Counted from the first letter of the stretch, positions 1 to 11,219 are shown. The stretch is 64,000 nt of DNA from Saussurea involucrata (GCA_033807775.1 CM066313.1:90591484-90655483); one strand, 5' to 3'. Translations and numbers: made by a program. The notes: generated by a model from the sequence alone, not told the origin.

Positions 1-661
1 TCGGCCATAGCGGGGTCATCGCGAGCCCAACTGCGGGACACGTGGGCCTCATCCCGCGATCGCGGGACCCACCGCGGAAAAAATGGGTATTTTGGCAAAT
101 TCGGAAAAAATGGGTATTTTGGCAAGTCAAAGTCAAACTTTGGGTATTTTAATTAAATTCCCTACTCCAAATGGTCAACATAGTGACCTGAAATGATTTC
201 AATCCATATATTAAAGGTATATCATAAGATGCATTCGATGGTGGAACAGATTGACAATGTTGTGTAAAAATGATATGGTAGATAATGTTAATATAGAAAT
301 AATTATTCATTAATCTTGCGCTAGGAATACCTGAAAAGCAGTTTTACATAAATTAGTATTTTGAATTCAATGTTTTTTTTTATGATATAAACAAATATAT
401 TGAAAAAAATTGTAGTTCTCTAGAGCCCATTTTTACATTTCGCCCGAAACCTATAAAATATCAGGAACGGGTCTGGATAAAGTTTTGTAGCGTTGGAGAA
501 GTTGTTTGTGACAATAAAGACAATAAAAGAAATAGAGGATCAATTAGACATTAGACATTAAGAGTTAGTACTTAGTAACATAATGTTTAATAGTGTTATA
601 TAAATGTAGGACATGGCCTAAACAGTAGACACAAAGAAAACCAAGTTGTACATCGTTATAA
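1..661. other. Unclassified left edge of window
   Basis: No credible coding region is visible. The first 80 bases are GC-rich. A unit of about 27 bases containing GGAAAAAATGGGTATTTTGG occurs twice in tandem (about 76-125), and a third TGGGTATTTT follows near 141. Runs of 'aaaatagcc / gggtatttt' type recur near 60260-60360 in the opposite sense and are often seen at the ends of Mutator-like elements, so this may be the edge of such an element. That is a weak inference. The rest (about 160-661) is AT-rich with no recognisable feature. Confidence 0.3.
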
Positions 662-670
662 GCTTATTAA

Positions 671-1080
671 GAGTAAATTACATGATTGGTCCCTGTGGTT
701 TACATAAAATTGCACTATTGGTCCCTAAAATGAAATAATTACGTGTTTGGTCCATGTAGTTTACATTTTCTCACCCCTTTTGTCCTTCTGTCCTAACTCC
801 ATTAACATGACTTTGTTAATTAGGTTAACTAAAAGGACAATTTAGTCATTTCATAATTTCATATTTCCGATTAAAAATACAAGGACTAGGGATGTAATAT
901 ATAAATATTGTGGCCCACTCTTTTACTATCTGATCTTTGTATACACAACACATATGTGTATATATATATATCATATATATGTACACACACAAAAACACAC
1001 ACATATATACATATATATAATTATATATACACAGAGAAGCATACTGCATACCCATATCATCTCCCAACCAAAGATGGTTT
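671..1080 (+). repeat. Left terminal inverted repeat arm of the Mutator-like element
   Basis: This arm carries three spaced copies of a 'ggtccctgtggttt'-like motif (near 690, 720 and 750), then an AT/CA-rich stretch (about 955-1030), then a segment around CCCAACCAAAGATGG (1063-1077) whose reverse complement occurs at about 1256-1270. The pairing partner of the outer part is 8059-8384. Confidence 0.8.
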
Positions 1081-1308
1081 ACACAACACAGTCACACCAT
1101 CTCCATCAGATAGTGAAAGGGGAGATTGAGGGAAATCAAAGATGATTTACCTCATGACCCACCAATAAATTCTTCAAAAAGATCATCAAGACCTCACAGA
1201 GAATTGTTCAAAAATATTCTGCACAGAAAAAGACGAAAAACTTTGCAATTGTGAAATCATCTTTGGTTGGGAGGTGGTATGGGGATGATGGAGTCCATGT
1301 GACTATAT

Positions 1309-1590
1309 TGTGAGTTCCAGATTAATGCAACGAACAGTAGAAATCAATAGATATGAACAAATAGTATGATTTCAATTGGTCATCCAATTCACTTTCATTC
1401 AATCAGAGAGAATTACAATAAGCTCTTGAAAGTGTAAAAAGACAACTAGCCTAATTTCCTAAGGCTAACAAACATTATATACCATGGGCCCATGACATTC
1501 AAGCCCATGGCCCGTTACACAATAAGGCTCAAAATAAAGAATAACAGTTTAGCCCTTGAACTTCTATTCAACCTGATTTTGACCCTAAAA
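1309..1590 (-). repeat. 3' LTR of element G
   Basis: Direct repeat of 7772-8053. It begins TGTGAGTTCC on the plus strand. The inner end reads CCCTAAAA where the other LTR has CCCTAACA, so the inner terminal dinucleotide has been lost. Confidence 0.85.
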
Positions 1591-2848
1591 AATCTCCCCC
1601 TTTGAATTGAAGTTCGAGTTCGCGCCAGTTCTCGACATATCTCTTTCGGAGCGCAAAGTGGATCTCGAACATTTGGATGGCTCGGCGGTAGTCGATGCGA
1701 TCTTCTATCACTTCTAGTGCTTCTCGTGCGGTTGTCTCATTTGAATTGGGAACAAACGACAATTTTCAATTTTCGGATTCTTAAGTGATGATGTTACGAA
1801 GAACATCTCTTACTTTGAGGAGTGTGCCATCGCAGAATCTGTCGACCTGGCTGAAGCGGAGAAACCTCTTTTCTTTCTGATTATTGAGGTATACGATCCT
1901 AAATTCTGGTTCTAGAAGCAGTGCGTTCTCTGGATACATCTTCAGCTCGGGTGCTTTCAGGTTGGTTTCAGCTCGGGTGCTTTCAGGTTGTTCTCGATTC
2001 CCATTTGAAAGTCTGTGGGGTAGGACATCATGATCGTGTGAATTAGGAATCGACGAACAACCTCGAGCGCTTTTGTTACTTGAAGTGGTTGGATGGTTCT
2101 TAAAGTCAGCTTCGGAAATTCTCCATTCATTACCGTCTTCGCGTCGGACGGTGAATACTGGAAACATGACTCTAAGGATTCGGCCGGTTTGGATGTTGAG
2201 CACTTCAGAGATCTTGTGCTTGGTTCGGACATGGCTAACTGGCATACACCGCTTCATGGCATTTATGTACTGGCTTTGGTATTCCTTGTCGAAATGGGAA
2301 ATCCCAAGGCAGAATGTTGACTCGATGGGGCGTAACATGTGAACATATAGCTTCTTCAGTGATTCCTCCAGGTGAGGAATTAGGATTATGATCTTCTCCC
2401 ATCGGATTTGTTGCTGTGGAGGAGGAGGATGATCAGAAGCAGTTGGTTGTTGAGGAGATGTCGGATTTGTAGCACTTGATGTTTCGGGTATCGTAGAAGT
2501 TTCAGGAGCCTGTGTAGTGTGGGCAGGTGTACCATACAGGTTTTGTAGCAGAAACTGGTCATAATCAACGTTGTCGTCTTCATCAGTAGGAAAAATCAAG
2601 TTTACCTGGAGATTTATTGCACTAGCGACTTTTTCGTACCATGCATTTTCAGTCTCGGGGTCGATCTCGGAATCTGGATCTATCAGATCAAGTGCAGGCC
2701 TATCTGATGCATCATAAGTGACCAATTCCTGTGTTTCTCCCTCGGGCTTTTCAACCGTCGGGTCTTCATCATCAGAGATATCCATATCTATCTCCATTTC
2801 GGCTAGACTCAACTGGGCTTCAGGTTCATCTTCAGTTGCAGTTGCCAT
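1568..2848 (-). pseudogene. Element G ORF3: acidic protein reaching the polypurine tract (broken)
   Basis: The main open stretch (1781-2848, 355 codons) has a very acidic amino end (EMEIDMDISDDEDP near residue 20), a proline/glutamine-rich segment near residues 120-150, and a carboxyl part containing RFSQVDRFCDGTLLKVRDVL. Two stop codons within 18 bases separate it from a same-frame stretch (1568-1762) rich in charged residues (EVIEDRIDYRRAIQMFEIHF) that runs through the polypurine tract. A direct duplication of about 27 bases near 1940-1992 repeats the peptide NLKAPELK. I recall similar proteins from Asteraceae retroelement annotations but cannot assign a function. No known enzymatic motif is visible. 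Confidence 0.55.
1591..1604 (-). other. Polypurine tract of element G
   Basis: On the minus strand this reads CAAAGGGGGAGATT directly before the 3' LTR. It is also read as codons (Lys-Gly-Gly-Asp-Phe) at the end of the ORF at 1568-2848, so coding and plus-strand priming overlap. Confidence 0.75.
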
Positions 2849-2907
2849 AGTTGACGGTTCCAGTTGAACTGTTATAGTAGAATCAATAAGGATCGGGGCG
2901 GACTCGG

Positions 2908-4922
2908 CTAATCGCAGTCTTTTATTCTCCCCTCACGGTGATCAGGATCATCTTGATCATCGTGCCTTCGCTTTAGTCCGCCGTCTTGACTTTTGCAGGT
3001 TTCTTCCATGGAGGCGACTCTCTCGGATAAAGTGGTTAGGGCTCGCTGAACGTCCTTGAGAGTCGCGTCAAGCTGACCCATACGAGTGTTGACGGAAGAT
3101 GACTGAGCAGTTGATTGTGACAGAAGAACGGAAATAAGATCTGCTTCAGTCGAGGAGTCGATATCTGTCGTCTATAGAAGTTGGGCTAGGAGCATGGTCT
3201 TCAAGGTATCCACCGAATATGTTGGTTGAGTGGGTGTCGGTGGAGGGATCGGTGCGGTTTCGGATTCGACCATCTTTTCGTTCCCCTTTAGCAGACCTTT
3301 TACCTTGTCGAGCTCGGTCCGGAACTCCTTCGTCAGTTTCTCTCGGACAACCTTTAGGGCGTCGTCCAGATACTCCCTTGATACGAAGTCGGGTAATTTA
3401 ACACCGGGGTCACTTAGAGCACCCGTTGAGGCATATACCTTAGAGGTAGAGCCACCTACGTTCACGGATGGCAAAGGGGTGGTCGTGGTAGGATTTCCTT
3501 CCGATCCTTGCGCTTCGCTCAAAGGCGGAGTCACTACGGAAGTTCCGATCGGGTCACGAAGAGCATCGATGTGTATAGTCTCGTCCTGTGTCCTAGTCGA
3601 AGAATGTATTCTATCAAATGGCTCTAGACTCAATAGTGCATCCAAAGAAGTCGAGACCGGGGGAGGCTGTTCTCTTGTTTCAATACCAATACTCTCCGAG
3701 TGAGAGATCGGTAGACGTTGTGCTAAGTCCCCGTGTGATTTTGAAATACCCATCTGTTGAGAGATGGGTGAGTGGCTTGGGGGGTGTGCAATTGCACCGC
3801 TAGGTCCACGGCGTCTTCTTCAATATCTCGTCCCAACAAATGAGACGAAGTAGCAGATGCGGCTACCTGGTCGACAATGGACTGGTTTCGCTCTAAAGCC
3901 TCTTTATTTTTACGGCTTTCTCTCTCATGATTCTTTTTCGATCTAACTTCACTCTGTCTTACCACTTCTGGATTTTCAACTAATTCTCCCTCCGTTCTCT
4001 TTGTATCTCCCGTAATAGGCTAGGTAGTAGGGATGAGTGGGGGTGTAGGTGAGTCAGATGGGGATTCTTCGATCAATGGTGGATGACCTCCGATACTGGC
4101 TGGAATTAGTGAAAGGCGGATTGCACGTTCCGTATCGGAGTCAGTGGAGTCAGAGTCCATCACGTCTGTTTGGACGAACGGGGATAAGGGCTCAGTGGTG
4201 TCCGTTCCGGGGTCGCGATGAAGCATAGGTCTTTCGGTTTCAGTGACGACCGGGACCTCGTGTAGACTAGTCGACGGTCCGATATCATCAGCCGTTCAGG
4301 TGGTGTGAGAGCGGGGTTGTTGGCTAGTACCGTCCTGGCTGGAATGGGTAGTACTGGCATGCGTATCCAATGCACCGCCCGCGCCTGTTCCTCTCCCATG
4401 TACTCTCAACACACCCCGTCCGGGAGCCCCAGCTACCCGGACTCTACCTCCTCTCGTCCTTGGACCCTCGCGTCGCTCAGTTCTATGTCCCTGGGGAGGT
4501 CCCTTCGGCTCTGGCTGGACCATGGGATTCCCTAACTCTCGCCTGTATTCTACCACACTCGGTGCATTGGGGTCCGCGTGTGCCAGTAGGTGTTCTGGGA
4601 TAGGCATGGTTGGGGTAGTCGGTGGATTGCGAATAACTAAGTACTGTAAGTTAAACTGGGGACATACCGGATGATTGATACGTCTCGGGATAAATGGATT
4701 TGCCTCCATGTGTTGTCGAATGGCCAGAGAAAGGAAACGAGGGAATGGAAGAAACTTCTTTTCTTTAGATCCTCCGACTTGTCTAATTGCTTGCACGAGT
4801 TCCCTCCAGACGATGGCGGCGAAGTCGATATGGCGGTTGTAACACACGACGTGAAACAAGCGTAGGAAGTCGACGGTGCATTGGTCGATCCCCTTTCGTA
4901 TGGAGGACAAGCATCTGTTCAA
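2908..4922 (-). pseudogene. Element G ORF2 region: helical domain plus Pro/Ser-rich and coiled-coil segments (broken)
   Basis: Read from 4922 downward. The first part (4296-4922) begins with an NRCLSSIRKGIDQ segment and a compact helical stretch (FLRLFHVVCYNRHIDFAAIVW), then Arg/Gly/Pro-rich sequence. Further fragments lie at 4160-4399, 4020-4226 and 3723-3965 in shifted frames. The 3172-3753 stretch is Ser/Thr/Pro-rich with a charged helix (LDDALKVVREKLTKEFRTEL). It ends at a TAG, beyond which the same frame stays open to a stop at 2908 and encodes a coiled-coil-like helix (LKDVQRALTTLSERVASMEE). Several frameshifts and at least one nonsense codon make it non-functional. Product unknown. Confidence 0.5.
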
Positions 4923-6049
4923 GATGGTGAATAACGTGTACCAGACGGGCGCGATGTACTTGCGGTTGAAGGCTGAGGGGCGGTTGAGCTCGTGATGATA
5001 CCTAAGAGCGCGGATGTCAGCACAGAGTGTTGCGTCATTGACGGCGGGGGCGTACGCGGCATTGCCTCCGGCAGTTCCTTTTGGAGATCATATTTTAGCC
5101 TTTTCTCTATCATTATGTCAGTTGACAAAACAGATAATTTCTTTGTAAGCTTAGAAATCTCAGCCTGAAAGATCTTTCTTTCGATTGCAAAGTCATCTTT
5201 CAAACTTTTTGCTCTAAAACCTTTAACCTTCTTCTTCTCAGACTCTTTGCTTAGTATGTCTAAATCTTTCTCCAAATCGGTTATTTTCAAAGACAGTTCT
5301 CCATTCCTTTTAGTAAAAGATTTGCGTTCAATTTCAAACTTCTCTCTTTCTAAAATCAGAATTTTCTCAAAGTCGGAGATCTGTGTTGAAAGATTTAGAC
5401 ATATAAGCTCAAGATTCTTCTTCTTTTCAAGAGATTTTCTTTGAAGAATCAGATTGTTTTTGTATAAGCATTTGCCTTTCCTTTGTAAAACTTTCTTTCT
5501 CCTTTTCAAATACCTTTTCAAAAGTAGTTAGTTTACTTTTAAGCTCAAGGTTTTCACAGTTCAAGAACTTACCTTTCTCTTCAAGTGCCTTTATCTCGTC
5601 TTGTGATGGCAAATCAGAGATCTTCTTTTTCAGCTCAGTGTTCTCAGTTTCTAAGATCGTTGCCTTTTCTTCAGATTTAGCGAGTTTCTCAGAACTAATC
5701 CATAATTGATATTTCTGTTCCTTCAGTTCTTTGTCGTACTTGCTGCACAATTCATCTGCTTGCTTGGTATTCTTTTCATATAGTCTTGCTTGCTCTTTCT
5801 CTTCAAGTGCCTTCATGTCGTCTTGCGATGACAATTCATAAATCTTCCTTTTCAGCTCAGTGTTTCAGATTCTAAGATCGTTGCCTTTTCTTCAGATTTA
5901 GCAAGCTTCTCAAAACTTTCAATTGTTTGCAATTTCAGTTCCTTCAGTTCTTTGAAGTACTTTATGCAGCCTTCCTGTGATAGCTTGAGATTCACTTCAG
6001 ATAATTTTATCTTTTCTTTACACTCTCGATGTATACAATATATCGACAT
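4919..6049 (-). pseudogene. Element G ORF1: long coiled-coil (Gag-like) protein, frameshifted
   Basis: Three overlapping or adjacent frames (5852-6049, 5427-5834, 4919-5521) encode a Lys/Glu/Leu-rich heptad protein. A module containing EKLAKSEEKATILE appears twice, from a tandem duplication of about 240 bp (DNA near 5610-5690 and 5850-5930). Frameshifts lie near 5845-5870 and 5430. Its place just downstream of the leader suggests a Gag-type structural protein, and coiled-coil Gag proteins are known in plant retroelements. There is no CCHC knuckle. The role is inferred from position and composition only. Confidence 0.5.
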
Positions 6050-7757
6050 TGTTACCTGAAAAATGAAAGATCGTTAATCAGTGTTGTTTTGAAGAATCAA
6101 AAAATGCGGAAGAAAATCAAAAATTAAATCAGAAAAACAAATCTATAAAATAAATTTGTTTTCTCAATTTAAAAGAAATTGATTAGTTAACCGGAACGAA
6201 CAAAATCAAACTTCGAGAATGAAATATGCAAAAGAACAAACCAAGTTAGATCAAAGACGTCAACTAAAATCACATAAAATGATAATAGTCGCTAATAATT
6301 GCAAATCGATCGTTAAAACTTTGCAACTTACCGTTAAAATTCTCAATCACGGGACGTGCGGTAACTCGGGTACCGAAAAATCGAGCGAAAAACTTTCAAG
6401 ATTTGGTCAAATGGATTTACTAATCAAAACATACCAACCAAAAACTTACCGGGTGAAAGATTTTTCCAAAGAAAACTTACCGGATGAGGTGAGATTACCA
6501 GATGAAAATTGTTTGTGACTTTTCGGATAAAAAAAACACAACTATTACTCAACATCAACAAAAATATGCAACAGTGGTTAGTTATGTATGTATGCTATGA
6601 TGATGTGAATGCAGCAGTAAGAGAGAGAAAAAAATGCATGTGATGATGATGTACATATGCTCATGCGATAGATGTAGTAGAAGATGGCAGTAGATTGCAA
6701 GATGAATAGTGTTCAACTTATGCATTCATGTTTATGTATGGGAAAGTGATATGCATGCATGTATATGTATGTAGATGGAAGCACAAAACCAAATTCAACA
6801 GAAAGAAAAATTGGTCAACTATGTGGTGCTGTAAAACATGTGTGTTATCCGGGAGTTCAGGGTATCCGGGAAGCAAATGACTTTCATCCGGAAAATATAA
6901 TGTATCCGGACATGACAGGTATCCAGATAAGTGTGAGAATCCGGGCAAAGAGTTTCATCCGGAAAGATTGGTTTTATCCGGAAAGTGGGTATCAAACAAA
7001 AAATTATCCGGGAAGTAAATGGGTGTCCGGGAAAAATTGGTATCCGGGTAAAATTTTATTCGGGAACAATTGAAGTGTCCGAACAAACTTACCCGGGAAC
7101 CAAAAACAATCCGGATGATTCGTCCGGATAGTGGTGAGAAATAGGAAACTTACTCGAAAACAATAAGGAACTTCTGGACACTGCGGCTGGTTGAGAAATT
7201 CGGATCAAGGTTCGATAGGGTTGCTTGATTTCACTCCTGTAGGGTTAGATTTTGACCAAAAAAACAAAAACAAACATACCAAAATCGATTTCTAAGCAAA
7301 ATATATCATATTTTTCAATAATCACCACAAAAATTTAAGAACACTACCAAAACTCAAGAACTGATTTTTAAATCAAAAAATTGATACCTTTGAGAATTGA
7401 TATAGATGGAGATAAAAACTAGATAAAAGCGATTAAACAATCGAGACCTAACAAACGAATTATTAAATCAACGAAAGAGCTTTGCAAACCCGATTGATGA
7501 TCGATTTACCCACAAAAATTACTGCACTATGTCGAAAATAAACCAGATGCCTTCTGGACCTCAAACGATTAATCCCACCGTTCAGAATGTATAACGGAAT
7601 GTCGTGAAGCTACTGTCCAAAAATCGCGACAATCCGACGGTTCAAACTCCGGGAATAGGCAAAACGGTTCGGCTGCGTTTTCCAGAAAATTCAATACGAA
7701 TTTTATTGTTTTCTCACTTTCGATTGGCTTTTTCAGTTTCTTCAAATCACCGATTCG
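6050..7757 (-). other. Element G leader with a TCCGG-rich tract
   Basis: This 1.7-kb stretch between the primer site and the first ORF is AT-rich and has no credible reading frame. Between about 6845 and 7135 the motif TCCGG (often TCCGGA or TCCGGG) recurs more than ten times at irregular spacing of about 15-40 bases. ATG-rich purine/pyrimidine tracts lie near 6585-6780. Confidence 0.5.
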
Positions 7758-7769
7758 GCTCTGATACCA
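7758..7769 (-). other. Primer-binding site of element G (initiator-Met tRNA type)
   Basis: The minus strand reads TGGTATCAGAGC, the complement of the 3' end of plant initiator tRNA-Met, two bases inside the 5' LTR. Confidence 0.9.
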
Positions 7770-7771
7770 CT

Positions 7772-8052
7772 TGTGAGTTCCAGATTAATGCAACGAACAG
7801 TTTAAATCAATAGATATGAACAAATAGTATGATTTCAAATGGTCATCCAATTCACTTTCATCCAATCAGAGAGAATTACAATAAGCTCTTGAAAGTGTAA
7901 AAAGACAACTAGCCTAATTTCCTAAGGCTAACAAACATTATATACCATGGGCCCATGACATTCAAGCCCATGGCCCATTACACAATAAGGCTCAAAATAA
8001 AGAATAACAGTTTAGCCCTTGAACTTCTATTCAACCTAATTTTGACCCTAAC

Positions 8053-8053
<1 letters not shown>
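7772..8053 (-). repeat. 5' LTR of element G
   Basis: 282-bp direct repeat of 1309-1590, with TG and CA ends intact. Confidence 0.85.
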
Positions 8054-8058
<5 letters not shown>

Positions 8059-8088
<30 letters not shown>

Positions 8089-8384
8089 GCATATGTGTTG
8101 TGTATATAAAGATTAGAGAGTGAAAGAGTGGACCCACAATATTTATGTATTACAATTAACATCCCTAGTCCTTGTATTTTTAATAGAAAATAAAAAAATT
8201 ATGAAATGACTAAATTGCCCTTTTAGTTAACCTAATTAACAAAGTCATGTTAATGGAGTTAGGACAGAAGGACCAAAGGGGTGAGAAAATGTAAACCATA
8301 GGGACCAAACACGTAATTATTTCATTTTAGGGGCCAACAGTACAATTTTGTGTAAACCACAGGGACCAATCATGTAATTTACTC
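8059..8384 (-). repeat. Right terminal inverted repeat arm of the Mutator-like element
   Basis: Reverse complement of the left arm, including the TATATA-rich part near 8059-8090 and the motif-bearing outer end. The inner part of this arm (about 1252-1308) was separated from it by the LTR element. Confidence 0.8.
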
Positions 8385-8528
8385 GCTTATTAATTACTCA
8401 TTCCGTTGAGTCATAGTGTTTGCCTTCTATTTCAAATAGGGTTTAGACGTTTAGTATATTGTTTCACGTGTAAACTTGGGTGTCTAATAGTATCATAATA
8501 TCCCTTTGTTGCAAGTTTAGAGTTGTCA

Positions 8529-9210
8529 TTTTTTTTGAACGGCGAAATTTTATAAAACTAGCAAGAAGCTAGAGCAAATAACAATTACATGGAGATAATA
8601 GCAAGGAAAGGATTTGTAAGTCATCCAACCCAATTAATAGACAAATTGCTACTTCTATGGCTAATCCAAAAAATAAGCACGGGTTATAATATTCTCAAAA
8701 ATTGCCGCCTTCCTTGGCTTCGGGTTGCCAAAGAGAATATCATTTCGAAACACCCATATAAACCACAAAGTGGTAAGCGTAACTGCCTCAAAACACAGAA
8801 AAACCTCCCTCTTCAACCGGATTGAGTCTATCCAAAAGACCCAATCTGAATAAGTATGGAGATTTGGAATGTCCATTTGCCACCAACGACCAATAAGAAC
8901 CCATAAGACTTTAGTGATAGGACACGAGAAGAAAAGATGATTGCAGTCCTCCACCCCGGTGTCACAATTAGGACATAAGAGAGACGAGATATCGACACCT
9001 CTTTTATCCAAATTTATCCTAGTAGGGAGCCGATTGAGATGAAACCGCCACACGAACACATTAAGCTTGATGGGAACAAGTCTATTCCATCTAGTAGAAT
9101 GAGGATCTACCTCCAAATGACTAGCATCAATTAAACGCCTAGGTGAGGCCACTGAGTAATCACCCGACCCGTCTGGCAACCATACCTTAATTGATTCAAA
9201 CCATCATTTA
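8529..9210 (-). mobile_element. 5'-truncated LINE (L1-type) fragment
   Basis: On the minus strand the fragment ends with ATAAAATTTCGCCGTTC followed by eight A (8529-8536), a typical plant LINE tail. Upstream lies the carboxyl-terminal part of the LINE ORF2. The 5' boundary is unclear, somewhere around 9205-9260, and I found no target-site duplication. Confidence 0.75.
8661..9179 (-). pseudogene. LINE ORF2 C-terminal zinc-binding RT domain (zf-RVT) fragment
   Basis: The 172 codons match the zf-RVT domain found after the reverse transcriptase in plant LINEs: a WNRLVPIKLNVFVWRFHLNR segment, then RLPTRINLDKRG, then the zinc-binding cluster CPNCDTGVEDCNHLFFSC, then WFIWVFRNDILF near the end. The same frame continues upstream to about 9205 (FESIKVWLPDGSGDYSV), so the listed start is not a true start. 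The catalytic RT core is missing. This is a dead remnant. Confidence 0.8.
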
Positions 9211-9259
9211 TTTGGGATATTAGATTGACATACCATAATTGATTCAAACCATCATTAAT
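9183..9259 (+). repeat. Short direct duplication at the LINE 5' junction
   Basis: A 29-base segment at 9183-9211 (containing AATTGATTCAAACCATCATT) recurs almost exactly at 9231-9259, separated by 19 bases. It spans the region where the LINE coding sequence stops. Confidence 0.7.
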
Positions 9260-9330
9260 TCATTACAAGAAAAATAGGCTTATTAAAGACTATTAATTGT
9301 TCTAAATGAGTACTTAATATAAAATTTAGG

Positions 9331-9513
9331 GAGTGTTTGATTACACAAGTATTAAGAAGTAATAAATGAGAAAGAAAATAAAAGAAATTGTTTGGTTTTA
9401 CATAATATTATAAGTTTATTCCTCTACAAGCTCAAATTCTTATTATATGTTAAACTGGGGGAATGAAAATTCATTCTCATTTTCATTCCCTATATTGAAC
9501 CAAACAAGCCCTT
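9331..9513. mobile_element. Possible small MITE
   Basis: The ends GGGAGTGTTTGATTAC and (reverse complement) GGGCTTGTTTGGTTCAA are loosely inverted and of the 'gtttggtt' type common in hAT- and PIF-like MITEs. Flanks AAAATTTA and TTCATTTA agree only in the last five bases. Weak call. Confidence 0.35.
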
Positions 9514-10509
9514 CATTTATGGGACAACAAGTATGCATCTTATACGAAAACGTTACAATAAGTTGGTAAGACCAATTTAGACAACCTAACAAGTTTATTC
9601 ATCTAGTTGTTAAAACAAAGTTAGACAACCTACTATGACTCAAATAGTAAATAGTTTTTTCATGGGATGTTTTTCTTATAAAGTGTTTTATGAAACATTT
9701 TTCAAGAAATGCCATATAAAACCTTTTCAAGTTGGCAATTCATGGACAAAGGCAGGGTGAAAAAGGAACTGAATTAGAATACTCATGATAGTGATTAAGA
9801 AATGAAAGGGCACGATATAAGACTTATACGTGTAGTAATAAGATATCAATATAAATGAATATGTAAAAATACTAGAAAGCTATCAAGCCAGTAAGTCGTT
9901 AATTAAGAAATGAGGTCGTAATAAATGGTTGATTCATCAAGCATTTTTTATACGTTGAACAAAAGAAAGTGTTTGGCATCAAACATGGAAATCCATATTG
10001 TGAAAATCTAATACGAAGGTGTTTTGATGATGGGAAGTTTGTAACAACATATGCTCAAATTAACTTATACATAAATGGAATTCTTTTTTAGGGTGGAAAT
10101 GACAAAACAGAAAGTAAGGGGATCTGTTTCGCCAACCCATCAAAGTCAAGAACTGGAATCTTTGGGTTACGGAAACCCTCTATAAACTGAGATTTTGATG
10201 CCAAATTTGATGGGTATCAATCGCGTTTGAATCCTTCATATTTGAATATCAAAATCTTTAGAAAAACTGAAAGAAAATTTTGTCCAGTTTTTCAACGATT
10301 GGAGGTAATTAGTCGACTCAATATTTGATTTATTGCTTTCTAGTTGATTCATTGACCCCATATAACTTAAAGGATGACTGTGTGACCACTAATTTACTCA
10401 CGAATTGAAGTCATTATTTAGTTTACTTCCAACCATATTAAACCCCAATATTTGTGTAAATGATCCAAGGATGTTGTATGTATTAGGATTTAACTCTAGC
10501 AAAAAAATC
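9514..10509. other. AT-rich spacer
   Basis: No coding region, RNA gene or clear repeat is visible in this kilobase. Confidence 0.5.
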
Positions 10510-10512
10510 GAC

Positions 10513-11215
10513 TAAGGCTATATTTGGCAAACTAATTGATAAGATAACTGATAAACTACCTGATGAATAAGTCATGTTTGGTATAAACTAGCTTATAAAC
10601 ATGTAAAATGACCAAAAATGACATCTTGAAAAAGTTATCAATTATAATATTTAATAATATATTAAATATTATATTATATTTGATAATATAATATAATATA
10701 TTAATTAAAATATTTTGAAATTTATTATTATATATATACTATAAATTTTGAATTTGTTAAAACAAATTTTTGAAAAATCTAAATTATGATTTTAAATAAC
10801 CGTTACATATAATATGAAAAAAATAATCGAATAATAATTAAAAAATAAAAGTAACTAATAACTAAAATGTATTGATTAATATTTAAAAATAAAATAACAA
10901 TAATTGATATGTTTAACAATAATTTTAAATAATTAAAAATTAATATCAATGTATAATTAATAATTTTCAGTTAAATATTAATTAATCTTATTAATTAATA
11001 ATAATTAAATTTTAGTAATTAATATTTATTTATAACCAATAGTTAATAAATAATAATTAATATTAATAAGGTATAATTAGAAAAAGTTACAAAAAACTGC
11101 TCATAAACCATTTTAAATAGCTTATCAAAAAATTAGCATATATCCATTCATACATGTGCCTAAAAACAATCTAGCTTACAAACTAACTTATTTTTACCAA
11201 ACGACGTCTAAAATG
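10513..11215. mobile_element. Candidate AT-rich MITE-like element
   Basis: The left part reads GGCTATATTTGGCAAAC and the right end, reverse-complemented, reads AGACGTCGTTTGGTAAA. Both sides also carry 'tagcttataaac / agcttacaaact' motifs in opposite orientation. The interior is dominated by TAATATTTA-like sequence. Arms are imperfect and no target duplication could be fixed, so the boundaries are approximate. Confidence 0.4.
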
Positions 11216-11219
11216 CCTG

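Larger units (their letters stand above)
1309..8053 (-). mobile_element. LTR retrotransposon G, without visible reverse transcriptase
   Basis: Two direct repeats of 282 bp (1309-1590 and 7772-8053) bound the element. An initiator-Met tRNA primer site lies inside the right LTR and a polypurine tract inside the left LTR, so the element reads on the minus strand. TATAT flanks both ends (1304-1308, 8054-8058), although the target is AT-rich. The LTRs differ at roughly 7 of 282 positions by eye, more than those of elements B or C. The internal 6.2 kb encodes coiled-coil, proline/serine-rich and acidic proteins, all broken. I see no protease, integrase, reverse transcriptase or RNase H motif, so it is either non-autonomous or a family whose pol has been replaced. 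Confidence 0.85.
671..8384. mobile_element. Long-TIR Mutator-like element (non-autonomous), split by an LTR element
   Basis: The outermost 33 bases at 671 and the reverse complement of those ending at 8384 are identical, starting GAGTAAATTACATGATTGG. Imperfect inverted homology continues inward for about 400 bases on each side. A perfect 9-bp duplication, GCTTATTAA, flanks the element (662-670 and 8385-8393); 9 bp is the hallmark of the Mutator superfamily. Without the LTR insertion at 1309-8053 the element is about 960 bp, nearly all of it inverted arms around a unique centre (about 1081-1251). No transposase is encoded, so it must depend on one supplied in trans. Confidence 0.85.

Noticed and set aside
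3219..3703. Plus-strand frames of 60-157 codons in element G
   Set aside because: Antisense shadows of the Ser/Pro-rich minus-strand frame at 3172-3753.
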